Positions 21,810-33,318 of a stretch of DNA of 64,000 nucleotides are shown one piece after another (the stretch's first letter is position 1; each line of letters begins with the position of its first letter). The DNA lies in assembly GCF_019059575.1 (NCBI RefSeq), contig NW_024882708.1, forward strand, positions 151,306 through 215,305. The letters run 5' to 3'. The stretch comes from Amphibalanus amphitrite. Lineage: Eukaryota; Arthropoda; Thecostraca; Balanomorpha; Balanidae. The translations under genes were made by a program, and so were the position numbers. The notes under the pieces are model-generated. The model was not told the origin of the DNA and did no database searches. It saw only the letters and a program-made list of their open reading frames with translations.

Positions 21810-23404
21810 ATGAAGGTAAGATGGTGGAACAGTGGACAGCCGAGACTTAGCGGCCAGCGGGTGACCAAATACGGGTTTGAACGGAGATGTATAGTAACTA
21901 CCTTGCGCGTATGGTTCACTGGCGTTAAAGGGACACTCCCACCTTAACATTAGTTTTGAGTTGAGATAGCCAAATTGGTGGCCATGGCCTGCAAATACCG
22001 GTTTGGGCACTCACAACATCGACAAATGCTTTAATTCGGAGATATGGAATTTCAAACTTGCAGTTTTCGGATTCTAAGGGGCTAGTGCATTGGTATGCCC
22101 CCTTAGAATTTGTGACGTCAGCGGAGATCTAACGATTTTTAAATCTTTTACTAAAACGTTTGGTAGCACGCGGTGGTATATGCTGCTTTGCGCGCAACAA
22201 ATGCCGCACTTTCAAATAAAGTCGCTAGGAACAGCGGAGATTCCAAAAAGTAAACAAAAGTAAAAGTCTAATATCTTAATAACCGGTGAATATTTTTCGA
22301 TGAAATTTGGTAGATATTCGTTTTCGCTCTTTCTGAACCAAGCGACATCACTTTCGTGCCAATTCATTAACTTTTTTGAAGGTGGGAGGGTCCCTTTAAG
22401 CTCCAGGCGATGCATAACTTTCTGTTCACGCAACACAAAGATAAACGCTGTTAAGTCTTTATACTAATCCGGTCCATGTGTTCCAGGTGTTTGTTGTTGC
22501 CGCCGTGCTGTCGGTGGCTGCCAGCGTCCGCGGCCAGTCCTACGGAGCTCCGCCACCGCCTGCCTACAGCCCTCCGGAGCCCGCCTACAGACCTAAGCCG
22601 GCTTACAGCCCCAAGCCCGCCTATAGGCCTGAGCCCGCCTACAAGCCGGCACCATCCTACGCCCAGAGGCCCTCCTACGCCGCGTCGTACCAGGAGCCTC
22701 AGTATTACGCGCAGCCGTACCAGTTCGAGTACGCCGTCAACGACCACTACACGGGCACCGTGTTCTCGCAGAACGAGAACAGCGACACCAAGGTGGTGCA
22801 GGGCTCCTACTCGGTGAACCTGCCCGACGGCCGAGTCCAGCACGTCACGTACACGGCCGACAACGAGGGCTACGGCGGATACAACGCCGAGGTCACCTAC
22901 GAGGGCGAGGCCCAGTACCCCGAGCACAGCGGTAGCTACTCTCCGGCGCCCTCCTATCGTCCCGCACCGTCGTATCAGCCAGCTCCCTCTTACAAGCCGG
23001 CCCCGTCTTACCAGCCCAAGCCCGCTCCTTCTTACCGGCCCGCTCCCGCCTACAAGCCTGCTCCCGTCTACAAGCCTGCTCCCGTCTACAAACCCGCTCC
23101 TGCCTACAAGCCTGCCCCCTCGTATGAGCCTGCTCCGTACAAGCCTGCTACATCTTACAAGCCTGCCCCCACGTACAAACCTGCTCCTGCCTACAAGCCT
23201 GCTCCTTCGTATGAGCCTGCTCCTTACAAGCCCGCGCCCTCTTATGAGCCTGCTCCTTACAAACCCGCTCCTTCTTACAAGCCTGCTCCCGTCTACAAGC
23301 CGTCTTACAAGCCTGCTCCTGCCTACGAGCCGTCCACTTCATACGGCCCCGCTCCCAAGCCTGAGGAGTCGTACGGAGCTCCGAGTCCTGCTTACGGCAA
23401 GTGA
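21810..23404 (+). CDS. RR-2 (pro-resilin-like) cuticle protein, copy 1
   Basis: Structural protein of the exoskeleton that binds chitin outside the cell. Two coding exons: 21810-21815 (ATGAAG, donor GTAAG) and 22487-23404 (acceptor TTCCAG), giving 307 residues. The two-codon first exon is typical of arthropod cuticle genes. Residues 1-18 are a signal peptide (MKVFVVAAVLSVAASVRG). A Rebers-Riddiford domain at about residues 82-150 starts YQFEYAVNDHYTG, has the QGSYSVNLPDGR core and ends GGYNAEVTYEGEA, as in pro-resilins. Both flanks are PAPxYKPAP-type repeats suited to a disordered, elastic, cross-linkable chain. The intron (671 bp) contains a TTAA transposon. The gene has a near-identical copy 8 kb downstream. 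It is likely moult-regulated by family analogy. Confidence 0.93.
21929..22395 (+). mobile_element. TTAA-flanked MITE, family B copy 1, in cuticle gene 1 intron
   Basis: 467 bp between TTAA at 21925-21928 and 22396-22399, with inverted ends AGGGACACTCCCACCTT and AGGGACCCTCCCACCTT (read inward). The second cuticle gene has an uninterrupted GGCGTTAAGCTCC at this site. It carries a CRE at about 22113 and a perfect 11-bp internal stem at 22071-22109. No coding capacity. Confidence 0.93.
22071..22109. other. Conserved internal hairpin of the family B element
   Basis: Arms ATTCTAAGGGG (22071-22081) and CCCCTTAGAAT (22099-22109) pair perfectly. The equivalents at 15973-16010 (ATTCAGAGGGG with CCCCTCTGAAT) and 35435-35472 (one G-T wobble) keep the pairing with different bases. 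Confidence 0.7.
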
Positions 23405-23926
23405 GAAGTAACGATAGTGAGGCTATGAAGTGTATTAGCATGAGTGATTATTGGAATGATATCACTTGCTTCTTATTGGTGAATGTTTGTAATATTTATG
23501 TGTCGTGTTGTGGGGATGTTCTATATATGCCCGTGATGTCCGTTGAAGCAATGGGTAATTTTTGAAATATATTGTGAATCTGATATAATCGATAAGTTTC
23601 TGAACAAAGAAGCTCGCGCCCCTGCAGTTGCACTGTTACTGTGGTTTTGTCGCCCGCCGAACCCAGAGAAGTGACATTGCGTATTCTGGGAAAATACTAC
23701 TCAGTACCCATTTCTGTTTTGATATTCCAAAACTCCTAGCCTCGATTTAAAAAAAGTGATTCTTTTCGGATTTGCTGCGCAATGTTGAAGGGTCATCGCA
23801 CGCTTGCCTGACATCTTGCAAGCTCAACTGGCATCGTCAATATCTCAGGAATTCCCTAGCTAGTGCTAAGCCTATGGGCTTAAAGAGAAATTGTTCAGTC
23901 ATATGAAACTCGTCGATAGAACTTAA

Positions 23927-26265
23927 CCCGCGCCCCAGTGGCGGTCTCAGACAACTTCGCCCTAGTGGGGGGGGGGGGGGACATATGTTACCACCCACCT
24001 CTATCTCAAAAACGAAGAGGGATAGAAAGACACGGTAAAAAGCAGTCGATAGCTCTCGGTGCGTACGTTTGAAAGCATTTCAGTCATTTTTCATCTTAGA
24101 GCAATATTAGGTTCACCAGAGGTCATCAAAGGTCAAAATTTGTGAATTGTCATATGTTTCAGAAAACATGCCGTTATCTCAGGAACTATGATAGCTAGAA
24201 AAACGCTGGGAAAAGCAATGGATAGCTTCTGAGCTCTTCTTTTAATAAGGTCATCAGCAAAAATGACCTCAGGTCAACCGTTAAGACTCCAGAGGACAAA
24301 AACTAAAAAACAGCTGTTTTTTCGAAAAGTGTTTTTCGACAATAACTTTTGACTAAAAAAGCTAGGACGTTTCCATTGCCAGGATCGTGTTCCTCTCGCC
24401 GAGACGCGTCGAATGAACTATAATTTGACCTTGAAAGGTCAACTTCAAAATTTGACCTCAGGTCAAGGTCATGGCCTGACCGAAAAAGGTCATGTTGCAT
24501 ATCAGTCGATGTGTCTCGGCAAGACAAACACAATGAGGCCTACTCCAGCGTTACATCTCTTTCCAATCGAGAGTTATTGGCAAAAAGCTGTTTGTAGCCT
24601 CAAATGACCTCAGATGACCTTTCTAGAGGCTATCAGCAAAAAAGACACCTTGGTCGTCACGGGTGGTCCAAATCATTGTGATTCTGAAATATTTGGACTG
24701 TTCCTGTGCGTACACACGGATCTAGAGGCATTTTCGTTTTTCTACATTGATTATAATGGAAAGGTCACGCCACTGACCTGACCTTAGGTCACGCATATAA
24801 AAAATCCGAGATAGGTATACAAATTGTAGGCACCCATAATATCATGCAATCAACCAAGTTTAAACCTCTCTGACAAACACTGCAGGCTGGTCATGATTGC
24901 AAACTCTTTTAGGCTTGGTCAGTTAACTTGACCTGGTGACCTGACCTGATATGACCTGGGGTCAAAATTTTCACCATTATCCAAAATTGATGTGCAAAAA
25001 GCTACTCTAAGCGGCACGGAGCTACGAGCCACGTTTTTTTTATTCACACGCAAAAAACGCGACAGGGTGGTAACATATGCCCCCCCCCCACTGGGGCGAA
25101 GGACCCGGGCCCTGGTAAGGGGGGCTATTTTTTGCCCCCTCCAGACTTTTCGAAATATCTCCAGAATCGCTGCGCCAATCATTACCAAACTTTCAGTACC
25201 CTCCCGGGTATCACTTTTACACATTGTGACCATTTTTTTTCCAAAGGCTATGACAGGTTGTCCGCAAATGACGTCATAGTGACGTCATGTTCTGCCGTTT
25301 TCGGCCCAAAAAAGGTTTCGCGGGAAGAGCTGTCAGGCCTATAGCTTTAACGATACAGAAAAACATTCAAGACATACAAGGCGTAGAATTATTAGGGCTA
25401 CAAAACTGCTACCTGGAAATTTTGAAGTTGTTGAATTTTGACCCCAAAAATAAAAAAAAATTTAAATAAAATTGCCGACAAATCCAAAAAGTTTTTTGAT
25501 TTTCGAAAAACAACGGAATATATGATAGCCTCTACCGACTTCTATTCACATACCACATTTTAGATCGATAACTCTTTTTTTTTGACCAAGCTATAGCAAA
25601 AAATTGTTTGAAATTGATGACGTCAAATATTCAAACTCAATTTTTAAACAATTCTAGACCACGTAGCGCAAACCAAAGACCACCATTAGACTCGCCGTGA
25701 CGTGCTGCATCGATTCAATACCCATTTTATGCAAAAATATCAACTTAAAAATTTGACCTTTTTTGATCTGACATTGACCTGACCTCCACCAGGGAGTGAT
25801 CGAAACCGTTCCTGATGTTCTTAAAACCAACACCATTTAGTTTGAAATGAAAAATTGGCCATAAACATGCATCACACAGCCCTAGTGAAATTGGGGTAAT
25901 GTGCTGACCCTTGGTGACCTGACCTGTGACCTGACCTGGTATTATCAGTGACCTCTAATAGCAATATATGTACTAAGCAACTGACTCCCTATCGTTTATT
26001 TTCGATGAAATGCGTTTTACACGATGTTATAGCGCATTCCCTAAAGGAACCGTGACCTGCAAAATATTTTATTTTTGACCTGACCTGTGACGTCATCGGT
26101 GACCCCGAGGTCAATGAAATTGAAGTTCGCTCGACAAATGTGACAGGACTTTCGAACGCTATTTGAATTTTGCGGATTCGTCTATCAGTTTCGGAGATAC
26201 GAGGGGGACAAAAAATAGACCCCCCCACCAGGTCGCGTTTTAAACAGACCCCACCAGGGCGCGGG
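23927..26265 (+). mobile_element. Composite TTAA element (family D left half, family C right half)
   Basis: The outer ends CCCGCGCCCCAGTGG and CCCGCGCCCTGGTGG (read inward) lie between TTAA at 23923-23926 and 26266-26269. Inside, at 25080-25115, a C-run and CACTGGGGCGAAGG mark what looks like the right end of a family D element. This runs directly into a family C element with its own G-run, AACTTTCAGTACCCTCCCGG block and a CRE pair at 25269-25287. No TTAA remains at the junction. TGACC arrays occur in both halves. Confidence 0.7.
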
Positions 26266-26269
26266 TTAA

Positions 26270-26901
26270 GGTCAAATTATAGTTCATTGGACGCGTCTCG
26301 ACAAGAGGAACACGGTGTCGTGATAAATGTCGTGCCAGTTGCGAGTCAAAAGCTATTTTCAGAACAGCTTTCCGGAAAAAAACTTAAGTTTCGTTTATGT
26401 CCTGGAGTCAAAGCCGTTGATCGTAGGTCAGATATGGGACAAGCCTTAGAAGGAACCTTAAAAGAGCTATGGAATGCTCTTACCGCGGCGTTATAGATCT
26501 ATTCGTTGCGAGGTATCTGCGAATTTATCGACAATTTTCAAGATAGGAAAAATTTGACCTTTGATTGCCTCTGGTGACCTTACATTTGACCTGACCTGAA
26601 ATTATATCTATACTTTCGTCATTATTTTTGACGTTTTTTCGAATGCCGCTTAGCGTGTGTCGTCCGTGGCCTAGAAGCTGAATTAGACGGGGGCGTGAAA
26701 ACGCTCCCAACGCAGCACTCCATTAAAAATTCAGACCATCTGCACGGCACGGGATAATGAAAGAATCGCACATAGACAAATATTATTAAAGTTTTTAAAG
26801 TCAGGATCGGCTGCAGCATACTACACTTGCTATCTTACACATAAATACAAAAGTATATTCTGCTAAGTGCTAGCCCCTGGCCCCTGTGCATAACACACGA
26901 A
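26270..26901. other. TTAA-family remnant, no gene
   Basis: TGACC-rich words (26530-26610), a TCGAATGCCGCTTAGC-like segment and a G/C stretch at 26688-26710 match interior and right-end parts of the TTAA elements, but no bounded element can be drawn. No gene seen. Confidence 0.45.
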
Positions 26902-26905
26902 TTAA

Positions 26906-28095
26906 CCTTCCAGGCGGTGGGGGGGGGGCATTTTTTGCCCCCCTTAGTTTTTTCGATATATCTCGAGAACCGCTGCGCCGATCGTTACCAAACTTTCAGT
27001 ACCCTCCCGGGAGCAGCTAGCGCACATGGTGACCAAAATTTTTTTCCAAAGGCTATGATAGGTTGGCCGCTAATGACGTCAGAGTGACGTCATTTTTGCC
27101 ATTTTCGACTCAAAAAAAGGTTTTGCGGGAAGAGCTGTTAGGCCTACAGCTTTAGAGATACAGAAAATGTTTCTTAAATAAAAAATGTGGAAATAAAAGG
27201 GCTACAAAACTGCTATTTCGGTTTTTCGAATTTTTTTTTGGATTTTGACCCCCAAAAATCAAAAAATAAATTTTTTGAATACAATAGCCGAAAAATCCAA
27301 AAAGTTTTTTGAATTTCGAAAAAATCAGAATATATGTAATAGCCCCTACCACTTTCTATCTACATACAAAATTTGAGATCGATACCTCTTTTTTTTGGCC
27401 AAGTTATAGCGAAAAAACTGCTCAAAATTGATGACGTCAAATTTTCAAACTCAATTTTTAGCAATTCTAGACCTCGTAGCGCAAAACGAAGACCACTATT
27501 AGAATCCCCGTGACGAGTTGCATCGAATCGATATCCATTTTATGCAAAAATATCAACTTTGAAATTTGACCTTTTTTGACCTGACCTTGACCTGACCTCC
27601 ACCACAAAGTGACCTAAACCGTACCTGATGGTCTTATAACCAACACCATTGAGTTGGAAATGAAAAACTGGCCATAAAACATGCATCGCATAACCTTAGT
27701 AAAGTTGGGCTCATGTGGTGACCCTTGGTGACCTTTGGTGACCTGACCTGTGACCTGACCTGGTATGACCAGTGACCTCTAATAGCAACACATGTACTAG
27801 ACAACTGACGCCTTATCGCTGATTTTCGACAAAATGCGTTTTACTCGGTGTTATAGCGCTTTCCCTAGAAGCCCCGTGAACGGTGAAACATTTTATCTTT
27901 GACATGACCTGTGACGTCATCGGTGACCCCGAGGTCAATGAAATTTGGTTTCCCTCGACAAATTTGACAGGGCTATCGAACGCCGCCGTTTGAATTTTCC
28001 GGATCCGTCCAGTAGTTTCGGAGATACGGGGGGGGGGCAAAAAAGTGCCCCCCCCACCGCGCGGAAGGTGGCTGGTAGGCCCACCACCTGCCGGG
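26906..28095 (+). mobile_element. TTAA-superfamily element, family C copy 1
   Basis: 1190 bp between TTAA at 26902-26905 and 28096-28099. The left end is CCTTCCAGGCGGTGGGG; the right end, read inward, is CCCGGCAGGTGGTGGGCC. It has G-run/C-run hairpins around CATTTTTTG (left) and CAAAAAAGTG (right), a CRE pair TGACGTCAgagTGACGTCA at 27074-27092, further CREs at about 27432 and 27911, and a TGACC array at 27570-27600 and 27720-27775. It is an inverted relative of 46037-47217. Confidence 0.88.
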
Positions 28096-28267
28096 TTAAA
28101 CCTTAACACTTCCGCCCTGCAATTAAGGCTCCATTAAGTTTAACCTTCTATTACCAAATTGCTGCAGCCAATCGGGTGCTATAAACATGACTGATAGCTT
28201 ATTTTGATCATCTGACTTTTGAAAACGAAATGTTTGCATGAATGGCTTCTATTTTGTGCTTGCTTAA

Positions 28268-29449
28268 CCCGCGCCCCGCTGGGGGGGGGGGGCAGAATCT
28301 GCCCCCCTCCCGTTTTTCGCCAATAACTTCTAAACGCGTTACGCCAGCGACGTCAAACATTCAGTACCTTATCATACATCAATTTGACACGTTCCCTGAA
28401 AATTTGAGCGAAATCCGTCGGAAAATTTTTGAGAAATTGACGTTTTAGTGACGTCATGTTCGCCATTTTCGCCTCAAAAACGGCAAAATTTCAAACGCTG
28501 CTAACATCTTCATTTTTAAAGGAATCAAGACGTAACAAAAAAGATTATACGTGATTCTACTTTGTATATCAAATGGCTATCTCGGTTTTTTGAAAATTTT
28601 GGATTTTGGCCAAAATTTTTCCAAAAAACTGACTTTTTTGGGAAAATATTTATAAAATCCAAAATTTTGAGTTTATCGAAAAAACCGGAATATATGTCAA
28701 AGAAGTGGTCTATATGCACCTACATACCAATTTTTAGAAGAATCGGTTCAAAAATGTTGGAGTTATTCAAAATTTTATGACGTAACGACACACAAAAATT
28801 TTGAAAAATGATTTTTTTTGGCAGTTCTAGACCTTGTACGGAAACAAAAATAGCACCATTCGATTCGCCGTGAAAAACTGCATCGGATAGACACCTTTTT
28901 AGGCCTTAACAACCAACTTCAAAATTTGACCTCACTTGACCTGACCTTGACCTGACCTCGACCTGAAATTCATCCAGAGGTGGTCCATATCACTTATTGA
29001 GTGTGCCTATTGAATTCCATGAGTAAAATGACCCATAAAACATGTGTCGCACATGCCCTTTTCTATATTTTGTTTTTGGTGACCTGACCTGACCTGACCT
29101 GACCTTGACCTTGACCTTTGAATGACATTGTGTGCAACGAATATTGTCTTGGTAGTCTAAGAACACGTTTTGGGCAATCAGTCTCGGTCCATTCTTCGGC
29201 AACTACGGTGCAAGACCGATAGGTACTGAGAAACTTGCATTTTGTACCCTTGACCTGACCTTGACCTGACCTCTGACCTACTTAAGCAAAAAAATTTGGG
29301 CCCTTAAGATCCGCCTTGTTGAGAGCTTTCGATTGCCGTTTTCCCCGTCTTTCTACGACCATTGGTTCGGAAGTTAGACAGGGGGGCAGAATCTGCCCCC
29401 CCCCCCCCCAGCATGGCGCGTATGGCTGAATAGCCCAGCGGGGCGCGGG
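28268..29449 (+). mobile_element. TTAA-superfamily element, family A copy 2
   Basis: 1182 bp between TTAA at 28264-28267 and 29450-29453, with 17-bp inverted ends CCCGCGCCCCGCTGGG. Both ends carry the hairpin G-run, CAGAATCTG, C-run. A CRE lies at 28449-28456 with a decayed partner 11 bp upstream. TGACC arrays lie at 28937-28965, 29079-29119 and 29248-29280. It is collinear with 17999-19159. Confidence 0.9.
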
Positions 29450-29717
29450 TTAAGTCATGAAAAGAGAGGACTCGACGGCATGATAAAATAATAAAAAATT
29501 ATTTTATTTCGCTTATTAATTGAATGGAGATATGAGATGAGATTCAGTCAAAGCTTACGATGTACCAAAACTGTTTTATGTAATATGTTGAGATGATGTC
29601 ATATCATTTTTAAGACACTAAATGGCTGTGATAGCGCGACGAGCTGAGAGCAGGGAGCGGCCCCATTCACGCCGTGGCCGCAGGCTGGCTGGCTGACCCC
29701 GCCCGGCCCACACGCCG

Positions 29718-29753
29718 TACATAAGGCGGACCGCGTCGGCACAGAGCATCAGT
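29718..29753 (+). promoter_or_regulatory. Core promoter of cuticle gene 2
   Basis: TACATAAGG at 29718-29726 and the initiator TCAGT at 29749-29753, with the same 33-bp spacing as in copy 1. Confidence 0.6.
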
Positions 29754-29813
29754 CGCTCCGCAGACCCGGCGACACAAGAACACAGACCTAGGACGAGCAC
29801 ACGTACGGACAAG

Positions 29814-30937
29814 ATGAAGGTAGGATGGTGGAACAGTGGAGTGTCGAGACTTAGCGGCCAGCGGGTGACCAACCACGGGTTTGAACGGAGATGTATAGTA
29901 ACTACCTTGCGCGTATGGTTCACTGGCGTTAAGCTCCAGGCGATGCATAACTTTCTGTTCACGCAACACAAAGATAAACGCTGTTAAGTCTTTATACTAA
30001 TCCGGTCCATGTGTTCCAGGTGTTTGTTGTTGCCGCCGTGCTGTCGGTGGCTGCCAGCGTCCGCGGCCAGTCCTACGGAGCTCCGCCACCGCCTGCCTAC
30101 AGCCCTCCGGAGCCCGCCTACAGACCTAAGCCGGCTTACAGCCCCAAGCCCGCCTATAGGCCTGAGCCCGCCTACAAGCCGGCACCATCCTACGCCCAGA
30201 GGCCCTCCTACGCCGCGTCGTACCAGGAGCCTCAGTATTACGCGCAGCCGTACCAGTTCGAGTACGCCGTCAACGACCACTACACGGGCACCGTGTTCTC
30301 GCAGAACGAGAACAGCGACACCAAGGTGGTGCAGGGCTCCTACTCGGTGAACCTGCCCGACGGCCGAGTCCAGCACGTCACGTACACGGCCGACAACGAG
30401 GGCTACGGCGGATACAACGCCGAGGTCACCTACGAGGGCGAGGCCCAGTACCCCGAGCACAGCGGTAGCTACTCTCCGGCGCCCTCCTACCGTCCCGCAC
30501 CGTCGTATCAGCCAGCTCCCTCTTACAAGCCGGCCCCGTCTTACCAGCCCAAGCCCGCTCCTTCTTACCGGCCCGCTCCCACCTACAAGCCTGCTCCCGT
30601 CTACAAGCCTGCTCCTGCCTACAAACCCGCTCCTGCCTACAAGCCTGCCCCCTCGTATGAGCCTGCTCCGTACAAGCCTGCTACATCTTACAAGCCTGCC
30701 CCCACGTACAAACCTGATCCTGCCTACAAGCCTGCTCCTTCGTATGAGCCTGCTCCTTACAAGCCCGCGCCCTCTTATGAGCCTGCTCCTTACAAGCCCG
30801 CTCCTTCTTACAAGCCTGCTCCCGTCTACAAGCCGTCTTACAAGCCTGCTCCCGCCTACGAGCCTTCCACTTCATACGGCCCCGCTCCCAAGCCTGAGGA
30901 GTCGTACGGAGCTCCGAGTCCTGCTTACGGCAAGTGA
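29814..30937 (+). CDS. RR-2 (pro-resilin-like) cuticle protein, copy 2
   Basis: Same role and design as copy 1. Exons are 29814-29819 and 30020-30937, giving 307 residues. The intron is 200 bp with an intact TTAA at the site where copy 1 carries a transposon. The signal peptide and the whole chitin-binding domain are identical to copy 1. I count about eight base differences in the 918-bp second exon, all in the repeat-rich second half, giving three amino-acid changes (A to T, V to A, A to D) in the PAPxYKPAP repeats. Low divergence in a block that ends just after the stop codon points to recent gene conversion. The two copies probably act together in the same cuticle layer. Confidence 0.93.
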
Positions 30938-31841
30938 GAAGTGACGATAGTGAGGCTATGAAGTGTATCAGCATGAGTGATCAGTGGGATTTGTAACCGC
31001 TTCTTTATATTTATGAATGTGTGTGATATTTATGCTTTATGTTGAACGGGTGTTATCTGTCCGTGATGTCCGTTGAAGCAATGATATAATTTTTGAAATA
31101 TACTCTGAGGCTGATAGAACTGATAAGTTTCTCAACAAGAACGCTTTTGCGCTCCTGGTTTTACTGTTACGTGTTTTTTTTTTTTTTTGCAGCCTGCCGG
31201 ACCCAGAGAGGTGGTACCGGGCATTATATGGGCATACTTGCCAATACCAAAGGCCCCAAAGGCCCTGTATAGGAGGTATGCTCGTTTGGCCCAAGCAAGG
31301 ATTTCCGTGACGTCACTGGTGCGAAGGGTCGGACGGCTGCGATGTTATAAGTGACCAAACCTTATCGCTGTCCCAGATAGCTGCCAAATGTAACTATAAT
31401 GCCAAAGTTTATTGCTTGAAAAGTTGAAAGTTCAAAACAAGACAAACAAGAAACCTATTTGACGTTCTTACGGACATGCCAACGACTTAGCCACTATACA
31501 ACTCAAGATTCAAGTATAATCAGAACACTGGATCAGTTCAGTTTTTCTGCCTTTGTCACCATCGGACCATTATACAGCTTTACAGCCCTATTCGGCGTGC
31601 ACGTGCGCTTGTCGAGTCGGGATGAGCCAGCCCTGCCCAATACCGTTATTTCCTAAAACTTCTACCTTTCTTTGCTGATGCGTCACTATGAAATTAAAAC
31701 CATCCACTTTAGCTCCACTGTCGATTTGCAGTTCATAAGTACATACGTGTACAGTACAAGGTGCCAAGGCCGCAAGGTGCTCTCCATGAAAAGTTTTGAG
31801 ACTTTAAGTATAGAGACATCTATTTCAGAGAAGCATGAAAC
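30938..31841. other. 3' flank of cuticle gene 2, then no gene
   Basis: The 3' UTR is alignable to copy 1 to about 31225. Beyond this I see no gene. A CRE TGACGTCA lies at about 31308. No canonical AATAAA was seen after either cuticle gene. Confidence 0.45.
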
Positions 31842-31845
31842 TTAA

Positions 31846-32734
31846 CCCTCGCCCGCACATGCCATTTTCCCATCCTAGAACGCACATGGGGGGGGGGGGG
31901 GGTTGCCACCCCCGCGCCATTTCGTTCCTGTTGGAGATAGAGCTTAGCGGTAAAGACCAAAAAGATTCTTTGGGAAGAGACAAATCCAATGATACCCAGT
32001 TTTACGTTCTCAGGTCAGTCATTGACCTTCCAGGTCAGGTCAAACTAAAAAAATGTTGCTGTTTTGGGTCACCGTTGGATATCAAGTGCGCTGCTTATCA
32101 TATACCTACCGATGACGATGCCGTTTTCTGGTGCCAAGCCAGCTAGAACCTCTTTGTCACACTACCCGACCAGGTTTTTGCTGCTGAGGTCATTTCAGAT
32201 CAAGTTAGGTCAAGGTCAATTATATGTGTTTGTATGTCTGTGTGTGTCTGTGTGTATACTGATGTGTGCACCGATTGTTTATGTGTCCATATTACATGAG
32301 ATCATGATCTGAGAAGCTTTTACCAAAAATGGAGTCATAAAAACTTCACAAAAAGTAAATTCCGCTTGCCTAAAACGCAATTATCTTAGATGACCTAGGT
32401 TGACCTTGACCTTGACCTTGACATCTGTACATCGTCGAACAACATGTTCCATGATAGGTAGAAGGTAAGACTGGCAAAAAAGGCCGAAATCAAGGTGTCA
32501 AAAGCTCACAAGGCCCATAGCCTACGCAAGATGTTGAGAATTGGCCATTTGAGTCATGACATGACCTGCAAAAACAAGGTCATATCTCCGAAACCAAAAA
32601 CCACAGAAACTTGAAATTTTCAGTGGACATCAAGAAAGGATAGAGGAGCAGCTATATACAAAAATGTTGAGTGCAGAGCAGGAAGACTACCTGGGGGGGG
32701 GGAGGGGCAACCCCCTCCCATGTGCGGGCGAGGG
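31846..32734 (+). mobile_element. TTAA-superfamily element, family F
   Basis: 889 bp between TTAA at 31842-31845 and 32735-32738, with perfect 16-bp inverted ends CCCTCGCCCGCACATG. The G-run/C-run hairpin has loop TTGCCA on the left and a matching GGGGCAACCCCC on the right. TGACC words cluster at 32014-32040 and 32390-32420. No CRE pair and no coding capacity. Confidence 0.9.
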
Positions 32735-32738
32735 TTAA

Positions 32739-33314
32739 GTCACACTTGAAACAAGACATCCTCGAGCATGTTAAGGGGGGAGGGGGCGGCCCCTGCAGTT
32801 ATGCCTCTGCTCCCCCTGTCACCCAATGGAGGTGAAATCCCGTCACTGGGGGGGGGGGGGCAGGCAGTTAAGCTAATCATATAGAAAAGTGATAAACTTT
32901 CACTTCTTGCTAACCAAACAAGTAATCCTGAATGCACATTTTTCATGACCATCCATCTTTATTATGGCTAATTTTAGTTTTCTTAGTACCTACCTACCTA
33001 TCGGCTATTAGTTGGGTTTGGGTCCTTTCGAACCTTCGGTCTACCGAGAACATTTCAGACCTGCCTAAGACGAGCGTATGGATGCCAGAATCGAACATAG
33101 ACTGACTCCCAAAGGCGGACAAGTGGACGCCTCTGAGAAGGAGGCGTCCCGGTGGGTCGTCCTCTTAATCAATCAAATGCTCAACGCGAAGAAGTGAAAT
33201 TATTCTTTCGGGTGTGCTCATTTTTTTTTTTAGATGAAACTTTTTCGGTCAAATATGATCATCACAGGCTGAACTATAGGATGAGGGATGATTGCTTCCA
33301 GCTCTTGGGAGGGA
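32739..33314. other. No gene; one strong hairpin
   Basis: G- and C-runs at 32775-32865 resemble TTAA-element ends but no element is bounded. At 33125-33149 GGACGCCTC and GAGGCGTCC form a perfect 9-bp stem with a 7-base loop. No gene seen. Confidence 0.45.
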
Positions 33315-33318
33315 TTAA

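Larger units (their letters stand above)
21637..23700 (+). repeat. Segmental duplication carrying cuticle gene 1
   Basis: The segment from the CGAGCTGAGAGC breakpoint (21638) through the 3' flank is duplicated at about 29640-31225. Promoter, exon 1, intron ends and coding sequence are nearly identical. About 40 bp after the stop codon the identity falls sharply, although the rest of the 3' region is still alignable. Copy 1 has an additional 471 bp in its intron (a TTAA element). Confidence 0.85.
29640..31225 (+). repeat. Segmental duplication carrying cuticle gene 2
   Basis: Partner of 21637-23700. The left breakpoint is at the CGAGCTGAGAGC boundary. It contains the empty TTAA site (29939-29942) in the intron. 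A run of about 16 T at 31177-31192 distinguishes its 3' flank. Confidence 0.85.

Noticed and set aside
22478..22486. ATG at 22478 as start of cuticle gene 1 (and the equivalent in copy 2)
   Set aside because: It lies in the intron's acceptor (ATGTTCCAG). The spliced start MK in exon 1 with a promoter at the right distance is far more typical.
22451..22927. Minus-strand and alternative-frame ORFs over both cuticle genes (also 29984-30460)
   Set aside because: Shadows of the cuticle coding exon. The plus-strand frame has the signal peptide, chitin-binding domain and splice sites.
32739..32875. G-run and C-run block flanked by TTAA words as another TTAA element
   Set aside because: No inverted ends beside the TTAA words and none of the internal superfamily blocks.
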